DNA of 58,746 nt from Flammula alnicola (GCA_015499995.1 JADNRV010000298.1:1-58746); one strand, 5' to 3'. Counted from the first letter of the stretch, positions 11,228 to 23,800 are shown. Numbers and translations: made by a program. Notes: a model not told the origin generated them from the letters alone.

Positions 11228-12795
11228 TCAGGGAGAGTTGTTGATGGAAGCGCGTTGGTGAGAAGTCGGAAGGTACGAACTCCGCTGTCGCGCGCTCTGA
11301 TAAGACGGCGGAATATCGTTGCTATCTATCGGAACTAATACCGACGCATACATGCTGCTCGATGGGCCTGCTATCACAGTGTCGCCAGATAGATAAAGAG
11401 GTCGGAAGGGACCCGCGTCTGTCTCGACGATTCCGTAAGAAGGAGAGGTTGCTGGGGAGGACGAGGATATTGGGGAGTTCGAAGATGAGGGCGAAAGAGG
11501 CGAGGACGCATCCAAGCTCTTTTCTGACGGCGGGATAGCTATCAGGTGCGACGTCGAGGTGTTGCTCGCTGCGGTGGAAGGCGCTCTATGGATGCTACTG
11601 GATGTTTGGCTACCTTTCGCAGCAAGCCCCGTATTAATCTGGTTGAACGCGTTCCCATCTGGGTCCTGCGCAAGTGTCGTACGGTCCTCGAGCCGGAACG
11701 GAGTTACACGTGTCGTATTTCGAGGCCGACCTATCGGGACACCGATTACGACAACGGTGAAATTGGAGAAGACGTAGGAAACTTACTACCGACTTGTTTC
11801 TCCGCATCATCATTCAACACAATGTGCGAACCTGCTCTTCGACGTCGCAGAAGGCAGAGGGAGAGTAAAAGAACCAAAAGAACAAGCAAGCCTCCAATGA
11901 CGATGCCGACAACGGCCCCAATGGGCAACCCTTTCGAAGAGGCCCCCACAGGGCTATCAGAAGATCCTGCAGAAGAAGTAGGAGAAGCTAGAGTTCCACT
12001 TCCAGAAACTCTACTGTCGGCAGCGGTCGTGATGTATTGGATTGAAACAACCGTTGAACCGCCGGACGGTTGCACTTCTTTTCCATAGAGCAAATTAGAG
12101 GAGAGGTATCATAAAGAGGAATTAATCGACGTACTGGTTGATGATGATAAGTTCATTGGCGTGGAGGAGGATCCAGAAGTCAGGGAGCCGGAGGTGGAGG
12201 ACGAACTTGAAGACGACAAGGATCGCGAAGAAGAGATACTGCTGGCTTGAGAGGCGACGCTCGCTGTGGTGGAGACCGTAACAGTAGCGACTTGGGTGGT
12301 CGTTGCTGGTGCACGGACTGGTACAACGGTGGTCGGCTGCTGTGACATGATGGGCCCCGACCCTATTATATTGAAGCGGTCAATCATCAGCGGCGTTCCT
12401 CCATCGACCCCGTTATTATACGCTACTAGCGTATGTGGACCGTCCGTCATTGGGCCAGAATCAAACCACCCATCCTGATAGTAAGTCGTGTCTGGATGAG
12501 AGGTGCGACACATTGAACCCAAGTGGCCGTCCATGTCCGTGCTGATACACTCAGTGCCTGTGCCAGCTGGTACGGTATTATAGAGGCTGATCCTAGTCCC
12601 TAAATACTACGCTTTCAGCGATGTTTTGATCTGATATGGGAAAAGCATACCGCTGAATGTAATGGTGGCGGATGCGCCATGGACGCTGCTCTGGTGAATC
12701 GTACTGTCGAACTGTTGTGATGTAGTACCCGAAACAGCCTGCCATCCGCTGGAATACGAAATAGCTGGGCTGGTATCGTCGACGTCTATGCTCAT
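11228..12795 (-). CDS. Single-pass membrane protein with galactose-binding-like ectodomain and PY-motif tail
   Basis: About four exons on the minus strand. The N-terminus (MSIDVDDTSPAISYSSGWQ, then GASATITFSGTRISLYNT) matches the beta-sandwich seen in many Agaricomycete single-pass proteins, without an obvious signal peptide. A Ser/Thr-rich mucin-like stalk follows (SSSRSLSSSSSSSTSGS). One transmembrane helix (IGAVVGIVIGGLLVLLVLLL) is followed by a basic stop-transfer LRRRRAG. The Ser/Pro-rich cytosolic tail contains IPPSYQSARQR, a PPxY motif of the kind bound by WW domains of Rsp5/Nedd4 ubiquitin ligases. The architecture resembles wall-stress sensors (Mid2/Wsc-like), but that role is inference. 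The start is the only ATG that opens the beta-sandwich frame. Confidence 0.75.
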
Positions 12796-13649
12796 ATCAA
12801 AAGAGGGTGGTGGCCTGTGGCCTCAAAACGCGAGGGACTGGATTATTTCAACAGAGGGACTGGTTGGGAAGAGGAAAAAAACGAAACACTGAGGTCGAAG
12901 GGACGGTGCTCTTCCCTGACCCATTCTTCCTCGGATGGTAATGCGCCATGGGCCGAATGTCTGATTGATTGTGCTATATTTTTCGCACCATCTTTCCCGG
13001 ACATAATACAAGTTGATGCAGACCTCTGATGGAGAGCGCTGAAGCAGGAGCCGCCTGTTTTGGGCGGGGTTATGCGGGCAGAAGAACATTTGCCACAAGC
13101 GTGTTTGTTTCCGTCGTCCGAAATACCGTGGGAAGATATCGTGCGTATGCAATCATAGTATTCCCATCTGATGATTTGCGGGCCGCCAGACTGCTTCGTG
13201 CAAAAAACACCAGAAGAATTTGAGAAGAATTCGAAAAGATATTTCGCGAATTCAGTTTCACTTCTTCGTCCACTCAGCAGCACTCATTGTCGCTAGCGCT
13301 GTCATGCATATTTGAGCCTACTTATTTTTGAAAGCCAAACCAGATTGCCATGGTGAACACAGGAAAAGGGGCACCGTCAAGGAGAGAGGTTCGAAAAGTT
13401 ATAAATTGTAGCTTTTACTAATAGCGATACTTACAAGCCCGTCCTGTACCCCTAACATGCGCAGGCGATTGGCCTGATGATATGAAGAAAATAACTAAAA
13501 GCAGGCCAGAGCGTTGCTTGTGCTATTTTTATCCAGTGACATATGCATTGCACACGGGACATCGCCCCCAGGGCGACATCGAGTACAAGTACCTGAGGGG
13601 AGCTGTCCCGAACAATTCCTCCACTTTCCCTCCACCACCCTCTCTCGAA
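12796..13649. other. Divergent intergenic region
   Basis: Lies between the two divergently transcribed PY-tail membrane proteins, so it should hold both promoters. A 146-residue minus-strand frame (12843-13283) has scattered cysteines but no ATG-supported, spliceable model, so I do not call it. Confidence 0.4.
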
Positions 13650-14327
13650 ATGCTGACAAGACCTCCAAGCACGGTCTATGTTGGGGCGTTCGTCGCGTTC
13701 GTCGTGATTGCAGCATGTATTGCAATCCTCAGGATTATGATGGTCAGAAGAATGAGTAAGTGACATCTAAGCATCTTTGGCGCGGTTAGCTAAAGATCTT
13801 GTTCCTTGCTAGATAGAGCAAGGCTTAATGCTCCTTTTGTACCGGTAGCAGTACCACGATATCCGCAGAGTCAAAACGCCTTCTCGCCTGGTTACGCTAC
13901 GCAACGACCTCTTAGCCAGCCAACGTGGAATATGCCCTCTCCTCCTCCTATGCCTAACGCGAATTATCAGTCCAATCCCTATTTTCCCGAACCCTATTCG
14001 CCCAATCCCAATTCATCGAATCCTTATCCTCCCAACATGAACTTCCCACAACCCGTTGCCCCTGTCTATCGATCCCCTCCTAATTCATCATTTTCGCCTG
14101 AGACAAGGCGACCAATATCTCAACTTCGTGCAACGCCCTCCGGCACGAATGACGGTCGTTCCGAGCGGTATAACTCAGCGGCATCTCATCAAACACTGCA
14201 GCCTAGAGTGATTGCGCCGAACAGCGATGGGCGGACTCCTACCGTTCAACCAGGCGGCGGCGGAGCGATATCATCTGAAGGCTTGGGTCCCCCACCAGCG
14301 TATACCCTCGATGGGCGGGATGATTAG
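13650..14327 (+). CDS. Small single-pass membrane protein with Pro/Asn-rich PY-motif tail
   Basis: Two exons (13650-13755 and 13813-14327) joined by a clean gtaagt...ctag intron. The N-terminus is a short lumenal segment and one transmembrane helix (TVYVGAFVAFVVIAACIAIL) with a basic cytosolic flank (RIMMVRRM). The rest is low-complexity, rich in Pro, Asn, Ser and Tyr, with repeats of NPNSSNPYPPN type. It ends GPPPAYTLDGRDD, giving a PPxY motif close to the C-terminus, as in Rsp5 adaptor or cargo tails. It is about 206 residues, in no named family I recognise. The neighbour across the shared promoter is also a single-pass protein with PPxY, suggesting related trafficking control (inference). 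Confidence 0.7.
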
Positions 14328-15006
14328 GGCCTTTCATAAACCACGAGAAACGGTTACTCGATTGCCATCCTATTGGGTCCCTCGTACGTCAAGCTGCGCA
14401 TCATTCTCGATGAAATAGGCATCCCTCTCTCAGTGTACATTGGAATGTCCGAGTCCAGCCGATTTCATGACCGCGTTCCGGCCGTTTTAGCGCTCGCCAT
14501 TCAATCACCTCACTCACAGCCGCGATATGTTATTCCGAGCGCTATCTAAAACTTATGGATAAGGATAAAGAGGGCTTTGGTTGTTGGATCGTTTTCGTTG
14601 ATTCTGCTCGCGACTTCTTTGGACTGAGCTAAGACTTCGGGACGTATTTTTAAATTTTCAACATTTCACGTTGTAGAATTAAATGCTCACGGCATGAACG
14701 ATACCCTCACCGGAAGATGCGGCAAAGCGTCTCACAATGAACGAACACATGACAATCGGAGAGGCCTTCTGCAACAAGTTCTCTATATGAAGTTGCCTAT
14801 TCAGTATAGATTTGACAACGACAATCCCTCTGAACTCAACAATACAAAGTGCGAAAATAGGAAGACAGAATGGGAACTTCAAGTTAATGGGACACGATGA
14901 CCTGGTCGATACAGTAGGTGGGGCATTTACCGGATGACGCAGAGACATGCAAATAAAAGGTGATGTCCTTTCCATCCTTGTCCCATGGTATGGACCGGTG
15001 CGTATT
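14328..15006. other. Intergenic, 3' flank of PY-tail gene
   Basis: No reading frame with coding character; the left boundary of the repeat-rich, gene-poor interval that runs to 17.1 kb. Confidence 0.35.
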
Positions 15007-15790
15007 CAGAACGTGTTGCCATCGTTCTCCGCAATCTCGTATCCCGTTTTCGCATCATCATCGACGACTTTTTCCTCCTACATGCTGCCTACGGATTGGT
15101 CCCACCCTACATACATGGCACGCACCATCAGTACACAGTCCAAACTTGGTCCAAACGATGGAAAATATTACTACTTAGAACAGCACAGTCGAAGTTATGA
15201 TTGCCGTCGAGCACAATACGATATATCGAACCGCCAGACACACCAACAAACATGACGTTGTCGACACTACAGCAGTTGAAAGTACTCTCCATAAAAGGGA
15301 GTATGCTGCCAGTGCTATCCCAGTAGCACCCGGAGTCGAAATGGGATCATCCCCCAGGAGGAGGAGTTGAACTGGGCCTGGTTCTTTACGGTGCATTGAA
15401 GCCAGCGGGTCTTGGCTTGCAAATTGCTAGGCGCGTCAGGAATCGCCTTGCCCACCACCTGTTATTTTGCACTGGCGTTCATTAGGGATGTATTCAATAT
15501 CATTGTAGACGCGACGTACCCCGGCAACCTTGAGGGCAAGCTCTGCTCCGGCGACAATCCCCTTGAGCTACTCTTTCGTAGGAGAAGGATAGTTGGTAAC
15601 TATTCTCATTCCGAAAACTAAGGTGCTATAGCGGATATCGAGCCTCAACCGTCCCGAATTACCGTATCTAGTCTATCCGCTAACAGATCATCTAGAGATC
15701 ATCCTCCGCATGCGCCCTGTCCAGCGCACCACACCAAAATTCGAATATCCGCCGTCAATCGATATTCGACACTGTGCATACTTTCAGTAT
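15007..15790 (+). repeat. Degenerate repeat, copy A
   Basis: Diverged inverted copy of 19975-20460. Matching blocks appear in the same order in both: around ATCTCGTATCCCGTTTTCGC, around TACGGATTGGTCC, around GCACCATCAG.ACA.AGTCC, then around ATCTAGTC..CCGCTAAC and CCAAAAAT.C.AATAT. Frames are interrupted in both copies. This suggests an old transposon or duplicated gene fragment; the family is not recognised. Confidence 0.6.
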
Positions 15791-16272
15791 CAAAAAATGT
15801 TCCTGTTCAGAGTCTGAAATCTGGAGCATATTTTTAAGCGCCCGTGGATAATGACTATCCATCTTGTGCCAGACAAGTAACTCAATTTGGCTGTCCGTAA
15901 AGAATTTCACGTGATTGTGGCAGGCCGTAGCGTATACTCGTTCGGATTACTGTAGCAGTCGGAAAATACTTTTGCGAGATGTGTTTTAGTCTCGTCATAA
16001 GATACCATGTGGCCCAATCTGAATCTCAAGCGCTCAAGGGTCATTAGTTCACATTGGTTTACTACGTTCTCTTGAGCGATCCTAATTTCCAGTATTCTTA
16101 ACAATACCCTAGACGTACCGATGGCGAATGCAGGTAACCAATAAGAAATGTTAGAGATTCGGTCCAATCATGATCGTGCTTAGTTGATCGAAGGTCGGGG
16201 CCATGCTTGGCGCCCAGATGGCCATAATAGCGCGCCCATGACATGTTTCAGAGAGGCTCAGATGACTTGATT
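15791..16272. other. Intergenic, no gene recognised
   Basis: Short minus-strand frame at 15907-16167 without family resemblance; nothing else seen. Confidence 0.35.
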
Positions 16273-16364
16273 TACTGTGCTTTGCATATTTTTGTGAAAA
16301 CGCAAAACATTTCCAGTGGGGTCACGTGCTGATGGTACCTCAGCCAAACATACTCGGCAGATTC
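16273..16364 (+). repeat. Left terminal inverted repeat of MITE-like element
   Basis: Pairs in inverted orientation with 16886-16977; contains an E-box-like CACGTG near 16324. Confidence 0.75.
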
Positions 16365-16885
16365 GGCGCGTCGGCAGTTCCGAATCCTCTTCACAAACCT
16401 TCCGTGATCTCTTGTGTCTCTTATGATATTTTGAAAGTGAGAATGCCCACTTTGAGGCCTCTAAGTCAAATTATATCTTTCTTAATTTCAGGAGAAGCTC
16501 TCCTATGTGCTGCATGGTTCATCTCCATTCCACAGCCTGTCAGCACCTTGACAAAGGCCTGCCAGAACCTCAAGCACATGTGGCCATCGTCAAAAAGGTG
16601 GTGGCACATCATCATCAGTGACTAGTGAAAATCCTGATGTGTTTATTCCCGCTCTGCCTCTTTGATGTCGACTGGACCTGCCCTCTTCCAAAGAGCATAT
16701 AAACAAACCAACTGCCTAAGATTGGGCAAAGGTTTCCGTGGGTGAAATATGTCATATAAAAGTGTAATTTATTATCAACTAGAACTATGCCTCTTTTTTG
16801 TGGTAGATGCATACTGTACACTGTGTGTTCTACATAACGGTCGGGAGGCTGGAGCCAAAGCGCAAGCGTAGGACACCTTGCTGGC

Positions 16886-16977
16886 CGCAGTTGCCGAACA
16901 TGTTTGGCTAAAGCACCATCAGCACGTGATGGAATTGAAAATGTTCAGGTTTTCACAAAAATATGCAAAGCGCAGTA
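16886..16977 (-). repeat. Right terminal inverted repeat of MITE-like element
   Basis: Reverse complement of the left repeat with scattered substitutions, indicating an old insertion. Confidence 0.75.
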
Positions 16978-17123
16978 CTTCCGATATGATGATTTTTCAT
17001 TGAAAATCAAAGCTATATTTGAAGGTTGACAAGTATATACATTGGACAAGAAGTTCGATAATCTATCAAGACGCGGTCGGAGATAATGAATGTAGCGTTA
17101 ATTGAAATACGATGTCATTTATT

Positions 17124-18595
17124 TTACAAGGCGAAGCGCTCGAGATCTTCGCCCACTATATTTAACTCGACACCTGTAAGACCCCCTGATTCTTGAAGGG
17201 CTGCGACCTGGTCTTCGAGAACTTGCTTGTCCTCGTGCGGTACCATGAGCAAAACGTAAGAGATTGGGAAGCGTAAATGGGGTGTTGGACTCGATGCTCC
17301 ACGTTCGAGGAGATTATACTTGACGAGTAAATTCCTCTTCGCTACAGCAGAGAGAGAATGGGATCCATTCAAGGAACTAACCTTCAAGGTCTCGAGGAGC
17401 GGAAGCAATTGCCCACAGGCAATCATTTCCATCGTTGGTTCAGGTATAAAGAGACGTGAAGGGAGGTGCAAGGCGCGGAGGTTCGGCACCTTGTTGAGCA
17501 GTTCCAACTCGGTGTGCGACATGTCGCGTTGGGGCGCCGGACCCAGAGCATCTGGCGCAGGCTTTGGATCCGAGAGCATCAGCACCTGTAAAGTCGCTGC
17601 CGACTTCTTGAGCATGCTCATGAAAACTGACATCTCCCAACCTCGATTTGGGTCGTACACCTCCATCCAAAGCTCTCTGATGGATGGGAGTTCAAGGCGA
17701 GAAAACATCCTGTGGTCATTGCTTGGCTCAATGAGCCTAAGTCGCAGCGTCTGGAGATGTCGAGCCTCGGCGTGTCGGATAAACGGACCGTTGACATTAA
17801 AGTAGTGCGTGAACTTAATTCTGAAGAACCCGTCTGTAAGAGAGGGCGCCGAGCGATGGATGATCGTCATGAAGACATAAGGGGGCATTGCGGCACTGCC
17901 AAGGTCGAGTTTCGTGAGGTTGTTCCACGGAAGTTGAAGATCGAGCGGGTCGATATTATTGAATATGTGGAATGCGGCGCTTCGGAGGTTTGGAAGAGAC
18001 CGGAACACAGTGAAGTTCGATTTTTCTTCCCCCGTAAACGGCGTCAAGACGTGGATAAAGTCGTTAAGGAAAGTGATTTCGACGGACTCCAAGGCGTTCA
18101 GGCTGCCGAGCGGAATTTGCAGGAAAGATTTGATTACTTCTGCTGTGCAGATGATACAGGTCAGGGACCGTATACACGACGCGCTCGGCAAAATGATGGA
18201 TGGGACAATGTTGAATGTACCGCCGCCGTACATGAGCTGTGCAGCGCTAGGCGGCTCGCCATCCCTGAAGGCTAAACCCAGATCTGGGCAAAGATTTAAG
18301 GACAGCAGGGCACCCTGGCTTCTCCTGAGCCTTGCCTGAGCCAGAGTGTTGCCAGCTCGAGTAAATGGAGAGGGTGCTGGAAGAGAACGGGTAACAACAC
18401 TGCGTCTTGCCATATCGTTGGTGTGGCGAGGATGAGGCGACGCCATCGTTGGCATACCTGGGACAAGGAATGCCTCGCGTCGGAGGGGGACGGTGGAATA
18501 ATAGCTGCGTCCTCAAAGCATAGAGAAAACATCGTAAGTAGTAGCTTGTCGGGAAAACCCTTGAGAGGCGCGCGATTGTTGGCGGTAGTCTGCAT
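17124..18595 (-). pseudogene. F-box/LRR-type protein gene with a frameshift
   Basis: The N-terminal frame (from 18595) contains an F-box-like start: GFPDKLLLTMFSLC, then LSQVCQRWRRLILATPTIWQ. The long second frame (17124 to about 18340) carries leucine-rich segments such as LGSLNALESVEITFLNDF, RSLPNLRSAAFHIF and LNKVPNLRALHLPSRL. Agaricomycete F-box proteins run straight from the WxxxxL...WL helix into a strand like RSQGALLSLNL. Here that transition needs a frame change near 18320-18350, at a direct repeat of CCTGAGCC. No workable intron exists there. It is either a recent slippage mutation, a sequencing error, or two separate frames. F-box proteins recruit substrates to SCF ubiquitin ligases. 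The rest of the reading frame is intact. Confidence 0.65.
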
Positions 18596-19974
18596 TATCG
18601 AGAAGGAAATTTGTGCTGCAGGAGCTGAGAGCTTTGTGCCGTCTGGGAAAACGAGTACGGAACACCGTCAGCAGCCGCGGGCTCTGACACGACGAGCAAT
18701 GCACACCTGAGCTGGGAACTCGAACCCTCCTGGCCTGGTTGCAGAGGTGAGCTGCTGTAGACGTTAAGTCGCACGCGTCTGGGGAGGGAAAAAATGGATA
18801 TCGGGGGAGAGGGGGGGAATGGATGTATACTATGTTGCTGTCCGCTTATTTGACAAACCTTCTTCACCAAAGGGCCCCAAAAATTCCCCAAATGCAGATA
18901 TTCAAAGCAGGCTTCCAGTCAAATGCAGCGGATGCCGAACCCAAGCAAGATTTTCCACCAATAGAATTCCTTCCCGAGGTCCTCATTGCTTTCAGGAATC
19001 AGACACGCTGTTTACATAAATGATCCTGCAGGGTATGCTTTTGAAGGGTTTTCTTGAGGTTTCAATACTACTTCCTCATCTCTGGATTGAGGAATAACCA
19101 AGATTCAGTAGCTAATCTGACTAAAAAAGCACTCTCATCTCGATCTCCTCAAATGAGAAGACACATTACCGGATACATCTATTCCTCATGGCCAGTGAAC
19201 ATGTTCGATCGTAGGGTCCCTTTTGTTTTCTACCGGAAAAAAGATTGCAAGCAGGGTTAAGATATCAGAATCCTCGTCTTGCATATTGGAAGCCCTAATT
19301 TATGTTAATTTGAACTTTTGCTTTCGTGAACAGGACATTGAGAGTGACGCGGCAGTTACCGTCAAGTCGGGGCGTGGGCTGCGCATTTATTACTTTCTGT
19401 TGTTGGAACGAGTCGGATAAGTCTGTTTATTCGCTTGAAGTTATCACAATTCGAGACCAATGACTGCCTTCAGTTCGAAGTTCAAGCCACAAACTTAATC
19501 GACGTTTTTGTGGGCCCTAGCCAACAAGCTGGCAAGAATCGTTGTGGAAGTTTCATGCAACGGTGCATTGGAATTTGGGCATCAACCATATAAGCAGACC
19601 ATGTATGTTTTTACGTACCATTGGCCACGCCTTAAACCACATGTCTCATTTGAATGACTGGATATGTTATTAATCCATCCTGCGGGGTTGACATCGGCCT
19701 AAACCTGTGTCAGCAGTGGTGTCAAAAATACCACCGGCACTTTCAAAACGTGGGTGGTCTTTTAATCACCCTCACATCCTGCACGGGCTTCATGCTGGTG
19801 TTTTAAATGACGTGCGCTAGTATAATCCTTCACGAATAGCCAACTCGATTGAAGTCGGATGCACAACGCTGAGTCCATCATTCGCGGGCGCTTAAATACA
19901 CGATAATCGAATGTTGCTTAATTCTCAACTGGAAAGGTAACCCTTTTGTCAAATGTGAAAGCATGGATAGTATT
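18596..19974. other. Gene-free interval upstream of F-box gene
   Basis: The part near 18600-18800 is the F-box gene's upstream side. The remainder has only short chance frames. Confidence 0.35.
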
Positions 19975-20460
19975 AAGGTATGATTGACAGCATATATTGG
20001 GATTTTTGGCTGTCGTGCCGGACAAGATAAGGGGAAGACGACCTCGAGGCGATCCGTTAGCGGACTAGATTTTAGATATTGAGGTGTCGATAACCCCTCG
20101 ACCAAAAAGCCGGCTCGCGATTAAAACGAGGTATCCTAAATGCAGAATCGTTTCCAATTTCTGATTGATTCTCTTTCTCCCATGTAAAGAGTAGCCCAGG
20201 GGAACTTGTAGCTGGAACACCGTAAGCAATATCACAATCATTGAAGCGTTTATTGATTGTTTGGATATGCATAATCCTTCGCATTTGCCACCAAGACTTG
20301 TGTCCCATATTTTCCGTCGTTTGGACTGTATGCTGATGGTGCGCGTCATGTACATAGGGTCGGGTTGGACCAATCCGTATGCGGAGGAAATAAGTCGTCA
20401 ATTACCCAGGGTGACGCGAAAGCGGGATATGACACTGCGGAGAGCAATGAACACCTTCCG
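19975..20460 (-). repeat. Degenerate repeat, copy B (inverted relative to copy A)
   Basis: Reverse complement aligns in blocks with 15007-15790, from the CTCCGCAGTGTCATATCCCG end through ATCTAGTCCGCTAAC to the CCAAAAATCCCAATAT end. It is shorter than copy A, with internal deletions. Stops interrupt every frame. Confidence 0.6.
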
Positions 20461-20870
20461 AACTAGCGGATCCCACGGAAAGGTCAAAAATGGAAAGGTC
20501 CATCTCCTGCTTCGTGCGGCAAACGTCCCACCTACTGTGGTCATCCTATAAGTGATACAAACATCACGTCCCATTAAGTTGTGCATCCGGCCTTGCGATT
20601 TTCGTCTCTGGTAGAGTCGAGTTCGAAGGGTTTGCCGTCATCAAATATATGCTATCTCCAATCGTTGTTTGTTCGTTCAGTGTAGAGATGTTTCGCCGCA
20701 TCAATCCAACGGACAGGGTTTCAAGCTCAAGCGTGGGCGCCTGGTAGCGGACATTGCCGAATAGGAGCATGAATAATCGAAATGCCGTCTTCGGCATGCA
20801 ACGCGTTTGACAGTGGCGGGTTTGGGCTCTTCGTTCCCAAGCCCATCGCTAACCCCGACGACGACGAACG
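20461..20870. other. Promoter-side region of the armadillo gene
   Basis: No coding frame seen. It precedes the ATG at 20871 and presumably includes the promoter and leader. Confidence 0.35.
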
Positions 20871-23800
20871 ATGACCATACCTACCGTCACCGTCGCCAGT
20901 CTCAAGCAGGTCAAGAACACTGTCATTGGAAACCCTCTTGCCAAGGTTCGGCTCGTCAAAGACGAAAGTTTTGTGTCAACGTAAGCCCCCTTTCCGCCTT
21001 GCCCATGGTGAAAGGCAGCTGCTCACACGACGCCCCAGGCTTATTGACTGTCTCAATCCACCAGTTACAGACATACCCCTATCTCCTTCGGCAAAGTCAT
21101 CTCAGGACGCCCTACGCATCGAGGCAGCCCATGTAATCGCTTCGTTATCATACGGTCGGCTTCTTTTCTATGCAGGAGCAAGCGTCCAGCTTAACAAGTG
21201 GTATAGGATATGAGGAAGCTTTAGGCACCGTTTTGCGGGCAAATGCACATCGTGCATTTCTCTATGCAATCTCTCACTTCACTCGAGCAGATCCACCGCC
21301 TCTTCGTTCAGCGTTCTCCCGTGCTCTCCGAGCACTCGCAACCTCAACGGCAGATATAGTGGGACCATCATTATGGGGACTCAGACCAGATAGATCGTTA
21401 ATTCGGAGTGAAGCTCAACAAGCTCTCGATTATCTATTTCAAGTGCGTATTTCTTGCGTCTCTTACTCGTTACAGCAGCCCATAAATGTAGATTGAATCC
21501 CTAGACATATATCTCCCTCTGCTCCTCGTGCCGGCCGCCTCTTCACCATCTTCATCCACGTCCCTGAACATCGCAACATCTACTGCGCAAATGCTATCGA
21601 CCACAGTAAGATCCACAACCCATCGCGCACGAGTAACAGAATGGTTGCCACCTACTGAACGGCAACGCGAAGTCAAGTCTCGTCGCGGTTGGGAGAAGAC
21701 CGCACTTTCGGCGAACTCTGGAGCGCCGTGGGTGGCAAGGCAGCTCGTTGCGCTTTTGGGAGATAGCCAGCGGGACCGTGATAACAAGGTCCGTCCGATT
21801 TAGCCGCTTTAGCTGGACTTTCATTGAGAAATGTGTTCGCTTGGCGTAGCTGGTGGAAGCAGCTCTATCCGCGCTGGCCGCGCTGGCGCACGAAAATCCT
21901 GTCATTGGCGCTTTCCTTGGAAAATCTTCTCCGGACCGAGATCGTGAGTCTACCTTTATATTTTGTTTCTTGTTTTTCCACTCTGCTTCCTCGGCTATCA
22001 GCGCGTTCATATTTTCCTTTCATCTTTTCCTAAAACACATATATTCAAGTTTTCTTCTGCTAAACATGCTTATGGCGCAACCACGAATTTCTGAGCATGC
22101 TCAACAAGCCGTTTCCTTTCTGTGTGTCTTTATACGTTCCCAAAATGCAATTCTCTGGGCCGTAGAGCGTGACACTTTGCTCTGAGAAAGTCATTGACCT
22201 AATTCTTATCTTCTCTCTCGATCTCTCTTCATTTCAAAACTTTTACCCCAAACTTTTACCAGATCCCCCACCACTTGCAAACATACTTTCATTCACGAAA
22301 TCGCGCTCTGTCGATGTTCAGTTAGCCGCCTGTCTCTGGTGAGGGTTTTTTCTCCATAAGCGTACCCTGTATCATCTCCTTCACCCTACTTACTCTTCAA
22401 ATTCCCAGTGTAACTCATATCCTCCGATCCTCTCCTCCATCTTCAACGGTCCCTCTGCCACATCCGCATTTATCATTGTCCGTACACCCTACCTCTCCCG
22501 TATCCTCCCACGCCTCTTCCAGCTTCGCGCATAGCTTTATACACACACCCGCTTCAAACCACCCCTCGCTAGAGGAGACCGGAACGAGAACGGTGTTGAA
22601 TGTCGTTAACCGAATGCTGGCACTGCCTCCCACGGATTTGCTGGGTACGTCCGGCACGGGCTCGGAGTCGCCGCAGACTAAAGCGAAGGCCTGCTTTATT
22701 TTGCGTATGCTGTTTCTCGTCACATTTAATTATTCTTGAAGGCTCATACGTTTGGTTTAGATTATCTGGTATCGGATGATGCTGCTCTTTGTCATGCCGC
22801 GTTCGACAGGGGGTGCATGGAATACCTGGGTGCCCTGATCCAATCTATAACTCCGCCCGAGCCTGCCCCTCCTGAATGGGAAGAAGGTGAACCGGAGAGC
22901 GTTCAATCTTTACGCGAAGTTAGTTGTTTTCTCCGGTTCAATTTCGTTCAAGAAGTTTAGAGGTTGACAGTCTTGTCCGTTTAGGCGTCTTTGATAGCTC
23001 TGGCCTCCTTGGCGTTGTGCTCAGATGACATCCGTAGGCGAATAACTGACGAACTGCGCCTCCTACCCTGTATATCGCGTGCATTACGCGCAAAGCGACA
23101 CGTCGGCACCCGATATGCTGCATGCCAGTGCGTGCGCGCCATGTCGCGCTCGGTCTCTGTCCTGCGGACGAGTATCGTCGACAGTGGGCTGGGCATGGAC
23201 GTGTTGAGGATTGTCCTGGGTAAGGAGCTGGGCGATAGGTTTGGGGGGAGCAGCGCGAGTACCGGCAGTGCCACACCTATTGGAGCGGTTGGGTTGGGGA
23301 AGGCGAAGGAGGGTTCGAGAGACAAAAAGAAGGATGAGGATGCGATGGATGTTGGCGATGGAAGTGGTGGTGCGAGCGGGAAGGATGACGGGAAGGGGAA
23401 GGGCCTTGGGGAAGATCGGAGGGTGTTGGGAGCTGCGCTCTCAGCGGTGTGTAACATCGTGAATGACTTCTCTCCCCTTAGACCTGTGAGTTTTTCGTAG
23501 CCCTTGGTCTTTTAACTTCGTCTTGACATATTGCTCTATTAGATTTATCTGGAAGAAAAACTGATGCCGCGCCTGGTGTATATTTTACGCCAGTCCGACG
23601 ATCCACCGCTGAGGTTGAATGCACTCTGGGCAGTGAAAAATTTGGTGCGGAAGACGAGCACGGAGACGAAGAGGGACATCATGAGCCATGTAGGCTGGAC
23701 AGAACTAGCCGAGTATGTTTTTCGTTGTGGCTCTTTCACCATTGGCTGACTATGTCTTTCTCTGTTTATCTTATAGATTCTTAAGCGATCCAGATGAAGA

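Larger units (their letters stand above)
16273..16977. mobile_element. MITE-like element with TA-flanked terminal inverted repeats
   Basis: A ~705-base unit bounded by ~90-base inverted repeats. Reading inwards, both ends give TACTG(T/C)GCTTTGCAT, then ATTTTTGTGAAAAC, then after a diverged patch TCACGTGCTGATGGT, then AGCCAAACAT. A TA dinucleotide sits at each outer edge followed by CTG/CAG, as for Tc1/mariner-type insertion into TA. No transposase frame lies inside, so it would be non-autonomous. Family assignment is inference. Confidence 0.8.

Noticed and set aside
12843..13283. Cys-containing 146-residue frame as a zinc-finger gene
   Set aside because: Cysteine spacing fits no finger; it lies in the shared promoter of two divergent genes.
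18823..19420. Several short plus-strand frames
   Set aside because: Under 70 residues each, overlapping in different frames, with no shared family or splicing.
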